A DNA stretch of 20,714 nt from Corallococcus sp. CAG:1435 (GTDB lineage: Bacteria > Bacillota > Clostridia > Christensenellales > CAG-314), in contig HF998481.1 in assembly GCA_000433775.1 (NCBI GenBank), forward strand, positions 15,255 through 35,968, given 5' to 3'. Of the stretch, positions 7,306-14,740 are shown one piece after another (within the stretch, counting starts at the first letter, position 1; each line of letters opens with the position of its first letter). Position numbers and translations under genes: made by a program. The notes beneath the pieces are model-generated. The model was given only the letters and a program-made list of their open reading frames with translations. It was not told where the DNA came from and ran no database searches.

Positions 7306-7382
7306 AAAAGACGTCAATTTTGCCAAACGGTGCAAACTTTTCGTAACAAAGTTTCCGTCTGTACACAAAATTGACGTCTTTT
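7306..7382 (-). terminator. Long nested hairpin at the 3' end of alaS
   Basis: A perfect 17-bp stem pairs AAAAGACGTCAATTTTG (7306-7322) with its complement (7366-7382). It encloses a second stem, ACGG plus AAACTTT pairing with AAAGTTT plus CCGT (about 7327-7357). The minus-strand 3' side ends in TTTTT. It starts 11 bp past the alaS stop, so it is most simply an oversized intrinsic terminator, possibly also a 3'-end stabiliser. Confidence 0.7.
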
Positions 7383-7393
7383 GTAGTTACAAA

Positions 7394-9181
7394 TTACTTG
7401 TGCAGTTCCGCCTTGATACGGCGCACACCGCTGCTGCTGGACTGTTCTTTGGTGATGACAAAGTGTCCCAACTCGCCTGTGCTGTTGGCGTGAGGTCCTC
7501 CGCAAATTTCCTTGCTGAAGTCGCCCATGGTGTACACTTTCACCACTTCGCCGTACCTGTCGCCGAACAACCCGATGGCGCCTGTTTTGCGAGCCTCTTC
7601 GATGGACATTTCCTCACAGGTGATGGGAAGGTTGCGTTGTATCGCATCGTTTACCAGATCCTGCGTTTTGGCAATTTCCTCCGCCGTCATGGGACGTCCG
7701 AAAGAGAAGTCGAAACGCAAACGTTCCGGCGTAATGTTGCTTCCCTTTTGCTTTACCTCGTCGCCCAGAACCTTTCTCAAAGCCGCCTGCAAAAGGTGCG
7801 TTGCCGTGTGAAGGTGGGTGGTTTCCATTCCGCCGCCTTCCGCCATACCGCCCTTGAAGCGTTGTTCGCTGCCTGCGTGCGACTTTGCCTGATGTTCCGC
7901 AAACTTTTGTTTGAAGCCCTCAACATCCACGGTGTAGCCGTTTTCGGAAGCAAGTTCCACCGTCATTTCCACGGGGAAACCGAATGTGTCGTACAGTTTG
8001 AACGCCGTTCCTCCGGGTACTACATTTCCCTGAATGTGACTGATAACCTTGAAAAATTCCTTTTCGCCTGCAACAAGAGTTTTGCTGAACTTGTCCTCTT
8101 CCTTGTTGAGTTCGTCCACGATTTTTTGGCTGTTTTGTTGCAATTCCGTGTAGACGTCCTTGTACACTTCCACATACACCTTGGCTACTTCCGCAATGCT
8201 GCCTTTGGGCATTTCCAACGAATTTGCCATGCGCACCGCACGACGAATCAGACGGCGCAAAACGTAACCTTGGTCGACGTTGCTGGGCACTACACCGACG
8301 GGGTCGCCCAAAAGGAATGTCGCTGTGCGCACGTGGTCGGCAATGATACGCATAGCCCTGGTCGTCTTGGCATCGTTACCGTAGGTTTTGCCGGAAAGTT
8401 GCTGTATTTTTGCCAAAGCATTCTGGAAAAGGTCGATGTCGTACACCGACTTCAGCCCGTTAAGAACGCAAACGGTGCGTTCCAGCCCCATGCCTGTATC
8501 CACGTTTTTCTGTTTTAGGGGAAGGTAGGTTCCGTCAGCCTGACGGTTGTACTGCATGAAAACGTTGTTCCATATTTCCAGATACTTTCCGCAATCGCAG
8601 GAAGGGTCGCAATGTTCGCTGCACTTGGGTTTGCCTGTATCCCAAAAAATTTCCGTGTCCGGTCCGCACGGTCCCGTAGTACCGGCAATCCACCAGTTGT
8701 TTTTCTTGGGAAGGTAGAAAATTCTCTCCTTGGGAATACCGCACTCCTCCCACACACGGGCGGAATCCTCGTCACGGGGCGCATCGTCGTCGCCGGCAAA
8801 TACGGTGACGGAAATACGGTTGACGTCCAGACCGAGGTAGTCTTTGCCTGTCAGAAATTCGTAACTCCACTTGATGGACTGGTGGTTGAAGTAGTCGCCC
8901 AAAGACCAGTTGCCCAACATTTCAAAGAAAGTAAGGTGGCTGTCGTCGCCCACTTCTTCTATGTCGCCTGTACGCACGCACTTCTGCACGTCGCAAAGAC
9001 GGTTTCCCTTGGGATGCTTTTGTCCCAAAAGATAGGGAATGAGGGGATGCATGCCTGCCGTTGTGAACAGTACGGAAGGGTCGTTTTCCGGAATAAGACT
9101 GGCGGAAGGAATTACCGCATGTCCTCTGTCGCTGAAAAATTTGAGATACTTTTCTCTTAAAAACTGTGATGTGATTTTCAT
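7394..9181 (-). CDS. alaS: Alanine--tRNA ligase, short form lacking C-Ala and part of the editing region
   Basis: This class II synthetase of 595 residues charges tRNA-Ala. The catalytic core is intact at the N-terminus (residues 1 to about 240, including RTGDIEEVGDDSHLTFFEML and the TTGPCGPDTEIFW region). The tRNA-recognition helices follow. The SAD/editing domain keeps its zinc ligands HTATH (458-462) and CGGPH (C560, H564). The protein stops just after this domain, so the DHHA1/C-Ala portion of about 270 residues is absent. The beta-barrel that normally precedes HxxxH (ESGGQ-GD-G region) is also missing. ATG 9181 has GAGG four bases upstream; the in-frame extension to 9262 lies in a hairpin and is not credible. 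I recall similar short AlaRS proteins in some clostridia, so this is probably a family form, not a truncation. Confidence 0.9.
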   Translation of the reverse strand: MKITSQFLREKYLKFFSDRGHAVIPSASLIPENDPSVLFTTAGMHPLIPYLLGQKHPKGNRLCDVQKCVRTGDIEEVGDDSHLTFFEMLGNWSLGDYFNHQSIKWSYEFLTGKDYLGLDVNRISVTVFAGDDDAPRDEDSARVWEECGIPKERIFYLPKKNNWWIAGTTGPCGPDTEIFWDTGKPKCSEHCDPSCDCGKYLEIWNNVFMQYNRQADGTYLPLKQKNVDTGMGLERTVCVLNGLKSVYDIDLFQNALAKIQQLSGKTYGNDAKTTRAMRIIADHVRTATFLLGDPVGVVPSNVDQGYVLRRLIRRAVRMANSLEMPKGSIAEVAKVYVEVYKDVYTELQQNSQKIVDELNKEEDKFSKTLVAGEKEFFKVISHIQGNVVPGGTAFKLYDTFGFPVEMTVELASENGYTVDVEGFKQKFAEHQAKSHAGSEQRFKGGMAEGGGMETTHLHTATHLLQAALRKVLGDEVKQKGSNITPERLRFDFSFGRPMTAEEIAKTQDLVNDAIQRNLPITCEEMSIEEARKTGAIGLFGDRYGEVVKVYTMGDFSKEICGGPHANSTGELGHFVITKEQSSSSGVRRIKAELHK

Positions 9182-9264
9182 AAATCCTCGATATTTTTTA
9201 CACCTTTCGGCACATTGCCGATTGAACAAGCACATGCGCCTTTCAGGTGTGAATTTCAACATTA

Positions 9265-9300
9265 GTAAAGACCAAAAGCGAAAACGCCGTGGTCTTTTAC
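9265..9300 (-). terminator. Hairpin between zinc-ribbon gene and alaS (terminator or leader element)
   Basis: On the minus strand GTAAAAGACCA pairs with TGGTCTTTAC (one bulged A), with GCG/CGC pairing inside. There is no real T-run after it (TTTACTAATG), so it may be a weak terminator for the zinc-ribbon operon or part of the alaS leader. A second small hairpin, CGGCA-CAT-TGCCG, lies near 9208-9220. I found no T-box signature. Confidence 0.4.
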
Positions 9301-9321
9301 GGTAGATATTCAGTTGTTACG

Positions 9322-10266
9322 TCAGGCAACGCTTTCCTGTATTGTTTTGGCTTTTGCTCCGACGGAATAGAAGAAGAAAAACCAGAAGTACACGGGAATT
9401 GCGTAGATGACCCACCCTGTTGTGTTCAGCGTAGGCACAAAGATGTTGCGCACCGTTACCAAAATTCCCATGGATGACGACGCATCGATGAGATAGTAGC
9501 AAATTGCAAACAACGCTACCCACAAGGTGCTTAATATTGCCATTGTAAGGTAGAAACCGTTGGCTCTTTTGCTGCGTTTGCCGGAGAAAATGCGTACAAT
9601 GCACACAATCAGATGCACCGCCATGGACAACAGCGTTATTACCACGAAACACGCCGCCAAAAATCCGCCGATATCACGTGTTATCGCTTCGCCTACGGTA
9701 CTTACCGACGACGCCTCGCCATTGACGATGGAAACAACTAGTTGCGCCCATGTTTTCACGATGTCGTAGCCGTACATGGCGGGCGTTTTTTCCATGGGAG
9801 CAAAAATGCCCTTGTCGATGTCCGTAATCACCTGCGGACGTATCACCGATGCGGGAACGGCAACGATGTAGGCAAAAACAAGCAGGAAAATGAGGGCTAC
9901 AAATGCCAACACTCTCCCTCCCTTGTGAGAACGGGTTTTTGCCGTGGGAAGAGAAACGGGTTTGCTTTCTTCGGGTTTGGCGTAACTTACCGCACCGAAA
10001 CTGTAACCGCAACTGCAAACGTTTTGGTTGATTTCCACCTCACGATGACACTTGGGACATATTTTAGTTTGTGCGCCCGAACGCAACGGAGCGCCGCACG
10101 CACCGCAAAAACTTGCAAGGGGAGAATTGGTCTTGTGGCACTTGGGGCAGACAACAACCTCTTCCGGCACAACCAACTGTTTGCCGCAACTGGAACAGTA
10201 TCTTGCACTCAAAGCGTTTGCCTTGCCGCAATGGGGGCAAACATTGAAACTGTTTGAACTGAACAT
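9322..10266 (-). CDS. Membrane protein with three N-terminal zinc ribbons
   Basis: The 314-residue protein begins with three zinc ribbons of CX2CX10CX2C type (first at about residues 10-28). The third ends CSC rather than CxxC, so it has an altered last knuckle. A linker follows, then four hydrophobic segments: VLAFVALIFLLVFAYIVAV, a span starting FLAACFVVITLL, FYLTMAILSTLWVALFAICY and a span near WVIYAIPVYFWFFFF. The ribbons should face the cytoplasm. ATG 10266 follows the upstream gene's stop by one base and has GGAGG seven bases before it, so the genes are translationally coupled; an in-frame start at 10308 is not needed. Function is unknown; such proteins are often called zinc-ribbon or DZANK-like membrane proteins. 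Confidence 0.8.
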   Translation of the reverse strand: MFSSNSFNVCPHCGKANALSARYCSSCGKQLVVPEEVVVCPKCHKTNSPLASFCGACGAPLRSGAQTKICPKCHREVEINQNVCSCGYSFGAVSYAKPEESKPVSLPTAKTRSHKGGRVLAFVALIFLLVFAYIVAVPASVIRPQVITDIDKGIFAPMEKTPAMYGYDIVKTWAQLVVSIVNGEASSVSTVGEAITRDIGGFLAACFVVITLLSMAVHLIVCIVRIFSGKRSKRANGFYLTMAILSTLWVALFAICYYLIDASSSMGILVTVRNIFVPTLNTTGWVIYAIPVYFWFFFFYSVGAKAKTIQESVA

Positions 10267-10267
10267 T

Positions 10268-10708
10268 TTACTTCCTCCCGTCGTCCGTGCGTTTTTTTCC
10301 GCACGCAACGCAAAATTCGTTACTTACTTCGTTTACATTTTGACAATTAGGGCAAACCCACTTTTCCACACTGCCGGGAGCAGTGCCGTCAAACGACCAC
10401 TGACATTTTGTACAGAAAGCGCCGTCCACGGGATTTTCCGCTCCGCAATTGGGACAGTACTTTTTAAGTTCCTCGGCGTCCAGACGAAAACCGCAGTTTA
10501 CGCAGAACATTTCGTCAAGGCTGTTCAAAGTGCCGCAGTTGCTGCATATTTTCTTTTTGCCCTGTTCGTCTTCCAAAAAAGTTTGTTTAACCTTGTCGCC
10601 CCCGACGTTTCGCACATCGTGCACCACCTGCATTTCGTGCGTTTCCGCTTTCGTGCGTTTCCGCCGCGGCAAGGGAGCAGAAACAGTAGGCGCAAAAATG
10701 TGCGTCAA
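10268..10708 (-). CDS. Zinc-ribbon protein, C-terminal fragment (frameshifted gene)
   Basis: This frame carries the last three ribbons of a gene that begins at 11162: CSNCG-CVNCG, CPNCG-CTKC and CPNC-CVACG, all CX2CX10CX2C. The apparent TTG start at 10708 is not real, since authentic sequence begins only after the duplicated 16-mer (10633-10664). Removing one 16-bp copy joins this frame to 10587-11162 through AETHEMQVV and restores one protein of 292 residues with seven ribbons. Its stop lies one base before the next gene's ATG, so an operon is clear. Whether the break is biological or an assembly artefact cannot be told here. Confidence 0.7.
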   Translation of the reverse strand: MTHIFAPTVSAPLPRRKRTKAETHEMQVVHDVRNVGGDKVKQTFLEDEQGKKKICSNCGTLNSLDEMFCVNCGFRLDAEELKKYCPNCGAENPVDGAFCTKCQWSFDGTAPGSVEKWVCPNCQNVNEVSNEFCVACGKKRTDDGRK

Positions 10709-11162
10709 GACTGTTGGAGCGTCCGCAATGAGGACACACCTTGCGGTTTACCACCCTGTGTTCGTGCAAATTGGCAACGGGTGTTCCGCACTTCTGACAG
10801 AAAATGGCGTGCAACGGCACATTGGCTCCGCACACGGGACACTGCGCCGTTTCCTGCGGTATGGCGGGGGCAATGCCTCCGAACACGTTGGAATGCAGTT
10901 CTCTTACGTCCACAGGCGTAGGGGTGAATCCTTCTTCCGAAACGGCAGGCGATTGCAATGAAGGAGCAACTTCCTTGACGCTTACCGCTTCCGTCTGCAA
11001 CTTGTTTCCACAGTTTATGCAATACACAAAGGATTTATCGTTTGCCGCTCCGCAATGCGGACAGGCAATTTCCTCCTGAAAGACAAATTTGGATGAGCCG
11101 CAATTACAACAGTAGGAAACGTCGTTTGTATTGAGTTCTCCGCAATTTTTGCAAACCTTCAT
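10587..11162 (-). CDS. Zinc-ribbon protein, N-terminal fragment (frameshifted gene)
   Basis: The first part of a seven-ribbon protein starts at ATG 11162, with CKNCG-CCNCG, CPHCG-CINCG, CPVCG-CQKCG and CPHCG-CAYC, each with exactly ten residues between the knuckles. A low-complexity linker of about 50 residues separates ribbons two and three. After AETHE the frame shifts at the tandem 16-mer and runs into an Arg/Gly-rich tail of about 20 residues that is not authentic. No membrane span or catalytic domain is present, so the intact product would be a soluble multi-zinc scaffold of unknown role. It is driven by the promoter at 11192-11220. Confidence 0.7.
   Translation of the reverse strand: MKVCKNCGELNTNDVSYCCNCGSSKFVFQEEIACPHCGAANDKSFVYCINCGNKLQTEAVSVKEVAPSLQSPAVSEEGFTPTPVDVRELHSNVFGGIAPAIPQETAQCPVCGANVPLHAIFCQKCGTPVANLHEHRVVNRKVCPHCGRSNSLDAHFCAYCFCSLAAAETHESGNARNAGGARCAKRRGRQG
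10633..10664. repeat. Exact 16-bp tandem duplication causing a frameshift
   Basis: The plus-strand unit TTTCGTGCGTTTCCGC occurs twice head to tail (10633-10648 and 10649-10664). Sixteen is 1 mod 3. Deleting one copy fuses the two flanking frames into a continuous zinc-ribbon protein. Confidence 0.95.
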
Positions 11163-11191
11163 GCTACCTGACCTACCTTTGTAGTAGATAA

Positions 11192-11220
11192 ATAATAAAC
11201 TAATTTATATTTTTTGTCAA
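11192..11220 (-). promoter_or_regulatory. Sigma-A promoter of the zinc-ribbon operon
   Basis: On the minus strand TTGACA (11215-11220) and TATTAT (11192-11197) are separated by 17 bp, with an AT-rich spacer. Predicted leader is about 25 nt and contains AGGTAGC before ATG 11162. No clear terminator separates it from glnS, so some read-through is possible. Confidence 0.85.
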
Positions 11221-11245
11221 CGTCAATTTGCCGTCAGGCACCAAC

Positions 11246-12895
11246 CTACTTTCCCGCCTTGAAACCGTCTTTCAAACCGACAATTTCGTTGAAAACAAGA
11301 TTGTCGGGTGTGGTGTCCTTGTCCAAAACGTAGTAGCCGACACGCATAAATTGGAATTTGTCCTCCACTTTCGCCGAAAGCAGGCTGCGTTCCACCTTGG
11401 CGGTAACTGTTTTCATGCTGTCTTCGTTGAAACGCAGGTTGAAATCCGTTTCGCCGTCAACGGCGTTGTTGAGCAGACTTTGCAACTTTCTGACAGTTGC
11501 GTCAACGCATGTTGCGGCGTCTACCCACTGGATGACTCCCTTTACTTTAACTCCGCTTGTGTCCTCGCCCGATTTGGAATTTGCCACTACCGAACAGTGC
11601 AATTCCTTTACTTCTCCGTTGTCGTCCAGCAGAACGTCGTCGCAGTGAATGATGTACGCACCCTTCAAACGCACGTATCCGTCGGGTTTAAGACGGTAGT
11701 ACTTGGGGGGAGGTACCAGCGAAAAGTCGCTTGCGTCAATGTACAGTTGCTTTCCGAAAGTTACTTCACGGAAGGTGAGAGGATCTTCGTTGGGGTTGTT
11801 TTCCACTTTGAGAACTTCGCTTCCGTCGTAGTTGGTAAGCACCACTTTCACGGGGTTGAACACCGCCATTACTCTGTTTGTGGTGAGGTTGAGATTGTCC
11901 CTTACGCAGGACTGCAAATATTCTTCCTCCACCTCGCTGTTGGCTTTTGACACGCCCACACGTTCGCTGAAATCACGCAGGGCGGCAGCGGGATAACCAC
12001 GGCGACGCATTCCCGACAAGGTGGGCATACGGGGGTCGTCCCAACCCATAACTTTGCCTTCTTCCACCAACTTTTTCAAAAAGCGTTTGGACATGATGGT
12101 GTTTTTGATGTTAAGACGTGCAAATTCTATCTGTTGGGGACGTGGCTCGGGAAATTCGCATTCACGCACTACCCAATCGTACAGCGGGCGGTGGTCTTCA
12201 AATTCCAACGTGCAGATGGAATGAGTGATTCCCTCGTGAGCGTCCTCGATGGGGTGGGCAAAGTCGTACATGGGATAGATGCACCATTTATCCCCCGTGT
12301 TGTGGTGTGTGGCATGCAGTACCCTGTACAAAATGGGGTCTCTCATGTTGATGTTGGGGGACGCCATGTCTATTTTGGCACGCAAAACCTTTTCGCCGTC
12401 GGCGTACTTGCCGTCTCGCATTTCGTAGAACAGTTGCAGGTTTTCCTCCACGCTTCTGTTGCGGAAGGGGCTTTCCTCGCCCGGTTGAGTGAGTGTGCCA
12501 CGACGCTGCCTTATTTCCTCCGCCGTTTCGTCGCTTACATAGGCAAGACCTTTTTTGATAAGTTTGACGGCGCAATCGAACATAACGTCGAAGTAGTCGC
12601 TGGCAAACAGCAGTTTGTCCCACTTGAATCCCAACCACTCGATGTCACGTTTGATGCTTTCCACGTATTCCTCGTCCTCTTTGACGGGGTTGGTGTCGTC
12701 AAAACGCAGGTTGCACTTGCCGTTGTACTTCTTTGCAAGACCGAAGTTTATGCACAGACTTTTGGAATGTCCCACATGCAGATAGCCGTTGGGCTCGGGG
12801 GGAAAACGTGTGTAGATTTGCTTAACCTTGCCGCTTGCAAGATCCGATTCGATTATTTCCTCGATAAAATTTTTGCTCTCGTTTTTTTCGCTCAT
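11246..12895 (-). CDS. glnS: Glutamine--tRNA ligase
   Basis: This class I synthetase of 549 residues charges tRNA-Gln directly. It has the HIGH-type motif in PPEPNGYLHVGHSKS (HVGH at about 40-43), the GlnRS/GluRS core with CNLRFDDTNP, and a KMSKS variant in NTIMSKRFL. The two beta-barrel anticodon-binding domains fill the C-terminal half. Length matches GlnRS of other bacteria, with no YqeY-type fusion. ATG 12895 has AAGGA six bases upstream; a GTG at 12916 would add seven lysine-rich residues and is less likely. It starts 41 bp after the dnaB stop and probably shares its transcript. Many Firmicutes lack GlnRS and use GatCAB, so its presence is informative. Confidence 0.95.
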   Translation of the reverse strand: MSEKNESKNFIEEIIESDLASGKVKQIYTRFPPEPNGYLHVGHSKSLCINFGLAKKYNGKCNLRFDDTNPVKEDEEYVESIKRDIEWLGFKWDKLLFASDYFDVMFDCAVKLIKKGLAYVSDETAEEIRQRRGTLTQPGEESPFRNRSVEENLQLFYEMRDGKYADGEKVLRAKIDMASPNINMRDPILYRVLHATHHNTGDKWCIYPMYDFAHPIEDAHEGITHSICTLEFEDHRPLYDWVVRECEFPEPRPQQIEFARLNIKNTIMSKRFLKKLVEEGKVMGWDDPRMPTLSGMRRRGYPAAALRDFSERVGVSKANSEVEEEYLQSCVRDNLNLTTNRVMAVFNPVKVVLTNYDGSEVLKVENNPNEDPLTFREVTFGKQLYIDASDFSLVPPPKYYRLKPDGYVRLKGAYIIHCDDVLLDDNGEVKELHCSVVANSKSGEDTSGVKVKGVIQWVDAATCVDATVRKLQSLLNNAVDGETDFNLRFNEDSMKTVTAKVERSLLSAKVEDKFQFMRVGYYVLDKDTTPDNLVFNEIVGLKDGFKAGK

Positions 12896-12936
12896 AGGTT
12901 CCTTCTTTTTTGCCACGGTACGGCAAAATTTGTTTG

Positions 12937-13881
12937 TTATTCTTCGTCAACAGGGTACTCGTCCTCGGGAATATCGCCGAAATCTTCCTCTTCCGAGTCG
13001 CTGCCCAAATTGACTACGCCGTCTTCTTCCTCCACGGTTTGCTGCTGTTGAACGACGCTTTGCGGCGGTTGAATGTTGTGCTGCGAAAGGTAGTCCTGAT
13101 CCACAAAACGCACAATTTTGCCCAACCAGTACAAAGGTATTGTTGCCGTTTCGCCGTTACGGTGCTTGGCTACAATGAGACTGTAATTGGCTGTGCCTGT
13201 TTGCGAGTTAGAATCTCTGTGAATGAACAGCACTATGTCGGCGTCCTGCTCGATTGCGCCCGATTCTCTCAAGTCGGAAAGGACGGGTTCCGACGCTCCT
13301 TTTTCCCCCTTGATGTTGCGGATTTCCGCATCACGCTTCAACTGCGAAAGGGCAATTACGGGAACGTCCAATTCCTTTGCCATAAGTTTCAGAGAACGGG
13401 TGATGTTTTGCACCTCTTCCTGTCGGCTGGTGTTTTTGCCGGCGATGTCGCTTGTCATAAGTTGGATGTAGTCGATTACCACCAGATCCAAACCGTGCTG
13501 CGCCTTCAACCTGCGACACTGCGAGGTGATTTCCGACGGGTGAATGTTGGCGTAGTCGTTGCCGTACAGTTGCATGGAAGAACTGATCAGGTCCTGCGCC
13601 ATACGCAAACGGGAAAGGTCCGTTTCGCCTTGGGGAAGTTGCCCGTTTTTGATGAATTCCAAAGGCACGGTGGACATGCTGGAAAGCAAACGTTCCACCA
13701 ACTGTTCGTTGGACATTTCCAAGCTGAACACGGCAACCGTTTTGCCTTTTTTGGCAACGTTTTCCACAATGTTCATGGACAACGCCGATTTACCGACGCC
13801 GGGACGTGCCGCCAACACGATGGGGACGTGCCGCCAACACGATGAGTTCTCCTCCGTGCAGGCCGTTGGTAAGTCTGTCAA
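12937..13881 (-). CDS. dnaB: Replicative DNA helicase DnaB, C-terminal fragment (frameshifted gene)
   Basis: This is the RecA-like helicase domain of DnaB: Walker A AARPGVGKSA, then the FSLEMSNEQLVERLL segment, Walker B region DLVVIDYIQLM, and AKELDVPVIALSQLKRD with the downstream arginine-finger area (LSDLRESGAIEQDADIVLF). A strongly acidic tail ends the protein (16 Asp/Glu in the last 33 residues), which is unusual. The apparent TTG start at 13881 is an artefact of the shift; authentic sequence starts within the duplicated 22-mer. Removing one 22-bp copy joins it to 13790-14497, giving 512 residues. dnaB is essential, so either the break is a sequence or assembly error, another copy exists, or the duplication varies between cells. 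Confidence 0.8.
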   Translation of the reverse strand: MTDLPTACTEENSSCWRHVPIVLAARPGVGKSALSMNIVENVAKKGKTVAVFSLEMSNEQLVERLLSSMSTVPLEFIKNGQLPQGETDLSRLRMAQDLISSSMQLYGNDYANIHPSEITSQCRRLKAQHGLDLVVIDYIQLMTSDIAGKNTSRQEEVQNITRSLKLMAKELDVPVIALSQLKRDAEIRNIKGEKGASEPVLSDLRESGAIEQDADIVLFIHRDSNSQTGTANYSLIVAKHRNGETATIPLYWLGKIVRFVDQDYLSQHNIQPPQSVVQQQQTVEEEDGVVNLGSDSEEEDFGDIPEDEYPVDEE

Positions 13882-14497
13882 ACTGACGGAAACCCGTTTC
13901 TATTCCTCGGAATTGATCGGGATTGACGAAACGCTGACTGATTTTGTACAGCGTGCGTGCCGTTTCTTCGGCAAGCAACACCAGTCCGCCGTTGCTTCCA
14001 CGTTGCGAAAGGTTGAAAATTGCCTCTTCGGCGTAGGAAATTGCCTCTTCGGCGGTGGCGGCGCTGTACGCTTTTTTTGTTACGTTGCCGCAAATTTCAA
14101 TTAGTTTGCGCATTGTAGAGGCACGCTTTACAATGGAAACGTATTCGCTGTAATTGGCGGTGCCGGGCAAAAGGTCGTTGAGGCGCACGATGTAGTCGAT
14201 ATCTCCTGCCTTGGCAAGATTTCCCGAACGGCGCAAACTGTCCACAACGGTTGTGAAGTTGACTGTGTCGGCAACGTTTTCCTCGCCCACCTTGTGGTAG
14301 CCACGGGAAATGTCCTTCATAGCCTCAAAAATAATGGCGTGGTTGGGCTGATAAAAATCGTCGGCATTAAGTTGCGCAATTATTTCCAACTGCAATTCGC
14401 TGTTGCGCATTATGCAACACAACACGTTTTGCTCCGCTTCCACGCTGTTGGGCAATGCGGTGTAGGCAATGTTCTGGTCCTTTTTCTTTTCGGGCAT
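13790..14497 (-). CDS. dnaB: Replicative DNA helicase DnaB, N-terminal fragment (frameshifted gene)
   Basis: This is the N-terminal helicase-loader/primase-interaction domain (ALPNSVEAEQNVLCCIM onward), the linker helix and the start of the ATPase domain, reading GGELIVLAARP. At that point the 22-bp duplication shifts the frame and translation ends ten residues later. I prefer ATG 14497, with GGTGG nine bases upstream; a GTG at 14506 would add three residues. A 17-bp direct repeat at 21-bp spacing (14017-14054) duplicates AEEAI in frame in the linker. The gene leads a unit with glnS, from the promoter at 14586-14614. Confidence 0.8.
   Translation of the reverse strand: MPEKKKDQNIAYTALPNSVEAEQNVLCCIMRNSELQLEIIAQLNADDFYQPNHAIIFEAMKDISRGYHKVGEENVADTVNFTTVVDSLRRSGNLAKAGDIDYIVRLNDLLPGTANYSEYVSIVKRASTMRKLIEICGNVTKKAYSAATAEEAISYAEEAIFNLSQRGSNGGLVLLAEETARTLYKISQRFVNPDQFRGIETGFRQFDRLTNGLHGGELIVLAARPHRVGGTSRRR
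13801..13844. repeat. Exact 22-bp tandem duplication causing a frameshift in dnaB
   Basis: Copies at 13801-13822 and 13823-13844 are identical (plus strand begins GGGACGTGCCGCC and ends CACGATG). Twenty-two is 1 mod 3. With one copy removed the minus-strand reading GGELIVLAARP continues directly into GVGKSALSMN, a normal DnaB Walker A. Confidence 0.97.
14017..14054. repeat. In-frame short direct repeat in dnaB linker
   Basis: A 17-bp sequence ending in CTCTTCGGCG (14017-14033) recurs at 14038-14054, an offset of 21 bp, duplicating AEEAI in the protein. Being in frame, it does not disrupt the gene. Confidence 0.8.
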
Positions 14498-14585
14498 CCT
14501 TTCCACCCCTCGTCATCTTTTGAAAACGGCAAAAAACGGACTTGCGACACAAAATGGCGCAACCCGCATCTGTTTTCTGCTTAGT

Positions 14586-14614
14586 ATTATACTATTTTTT
14601 TATTCAATAGGCAA
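14586..14614 (-). promoter_or_regulatory. Sigma-A promoter of the dnaB-glnS unit
   Basis: On the minus strand TTGCCT (14609-14614) and perfect TATAAT (14586-14591) are separated by 17 bp. The predicted leader is about 80 nt and contains a short TTGCG/CGCAA hairpin. Confidence 0.7.
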
Positions 14615-14633
14615 TAACTGAACGTCAAAAAAT

Positions 14634-14674
14634 AAAAAAAGCGACAAAATGAGTTGCCGTCCGTCACTTTTCGC
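14634..14674 (-). terminator. Intrinsic terminator of the PHP-VanW unit
   Basis: On the minus strand GCGAAAAGTGA pairs with TCATTTTGTCGC (one bulge, one wobble) over an 11-nt loop, followed by seven T. It lies between the VanW-gene stop and the dnaB promoter. Confidence 0.7.
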
Positions 14675-14740
14675 AAAACAGACTGTCAAATTTTTTGCCG
14701 AAACCTTTTTGCCCCGTTGCCACAAACGCAACGGACGACT

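Noticed and set aside
7250..8518. 422-residue plus-strand open frame
   Set aside because: Antisense shadow of alaS, whose motifs are unmistakable.
9182..9321. T-box riboswitch upstream of alaS
   Set aside because: The leader is short and lacks the conserved T-box (GGTGG..CGCG) sequence; only simple hairpins are present.
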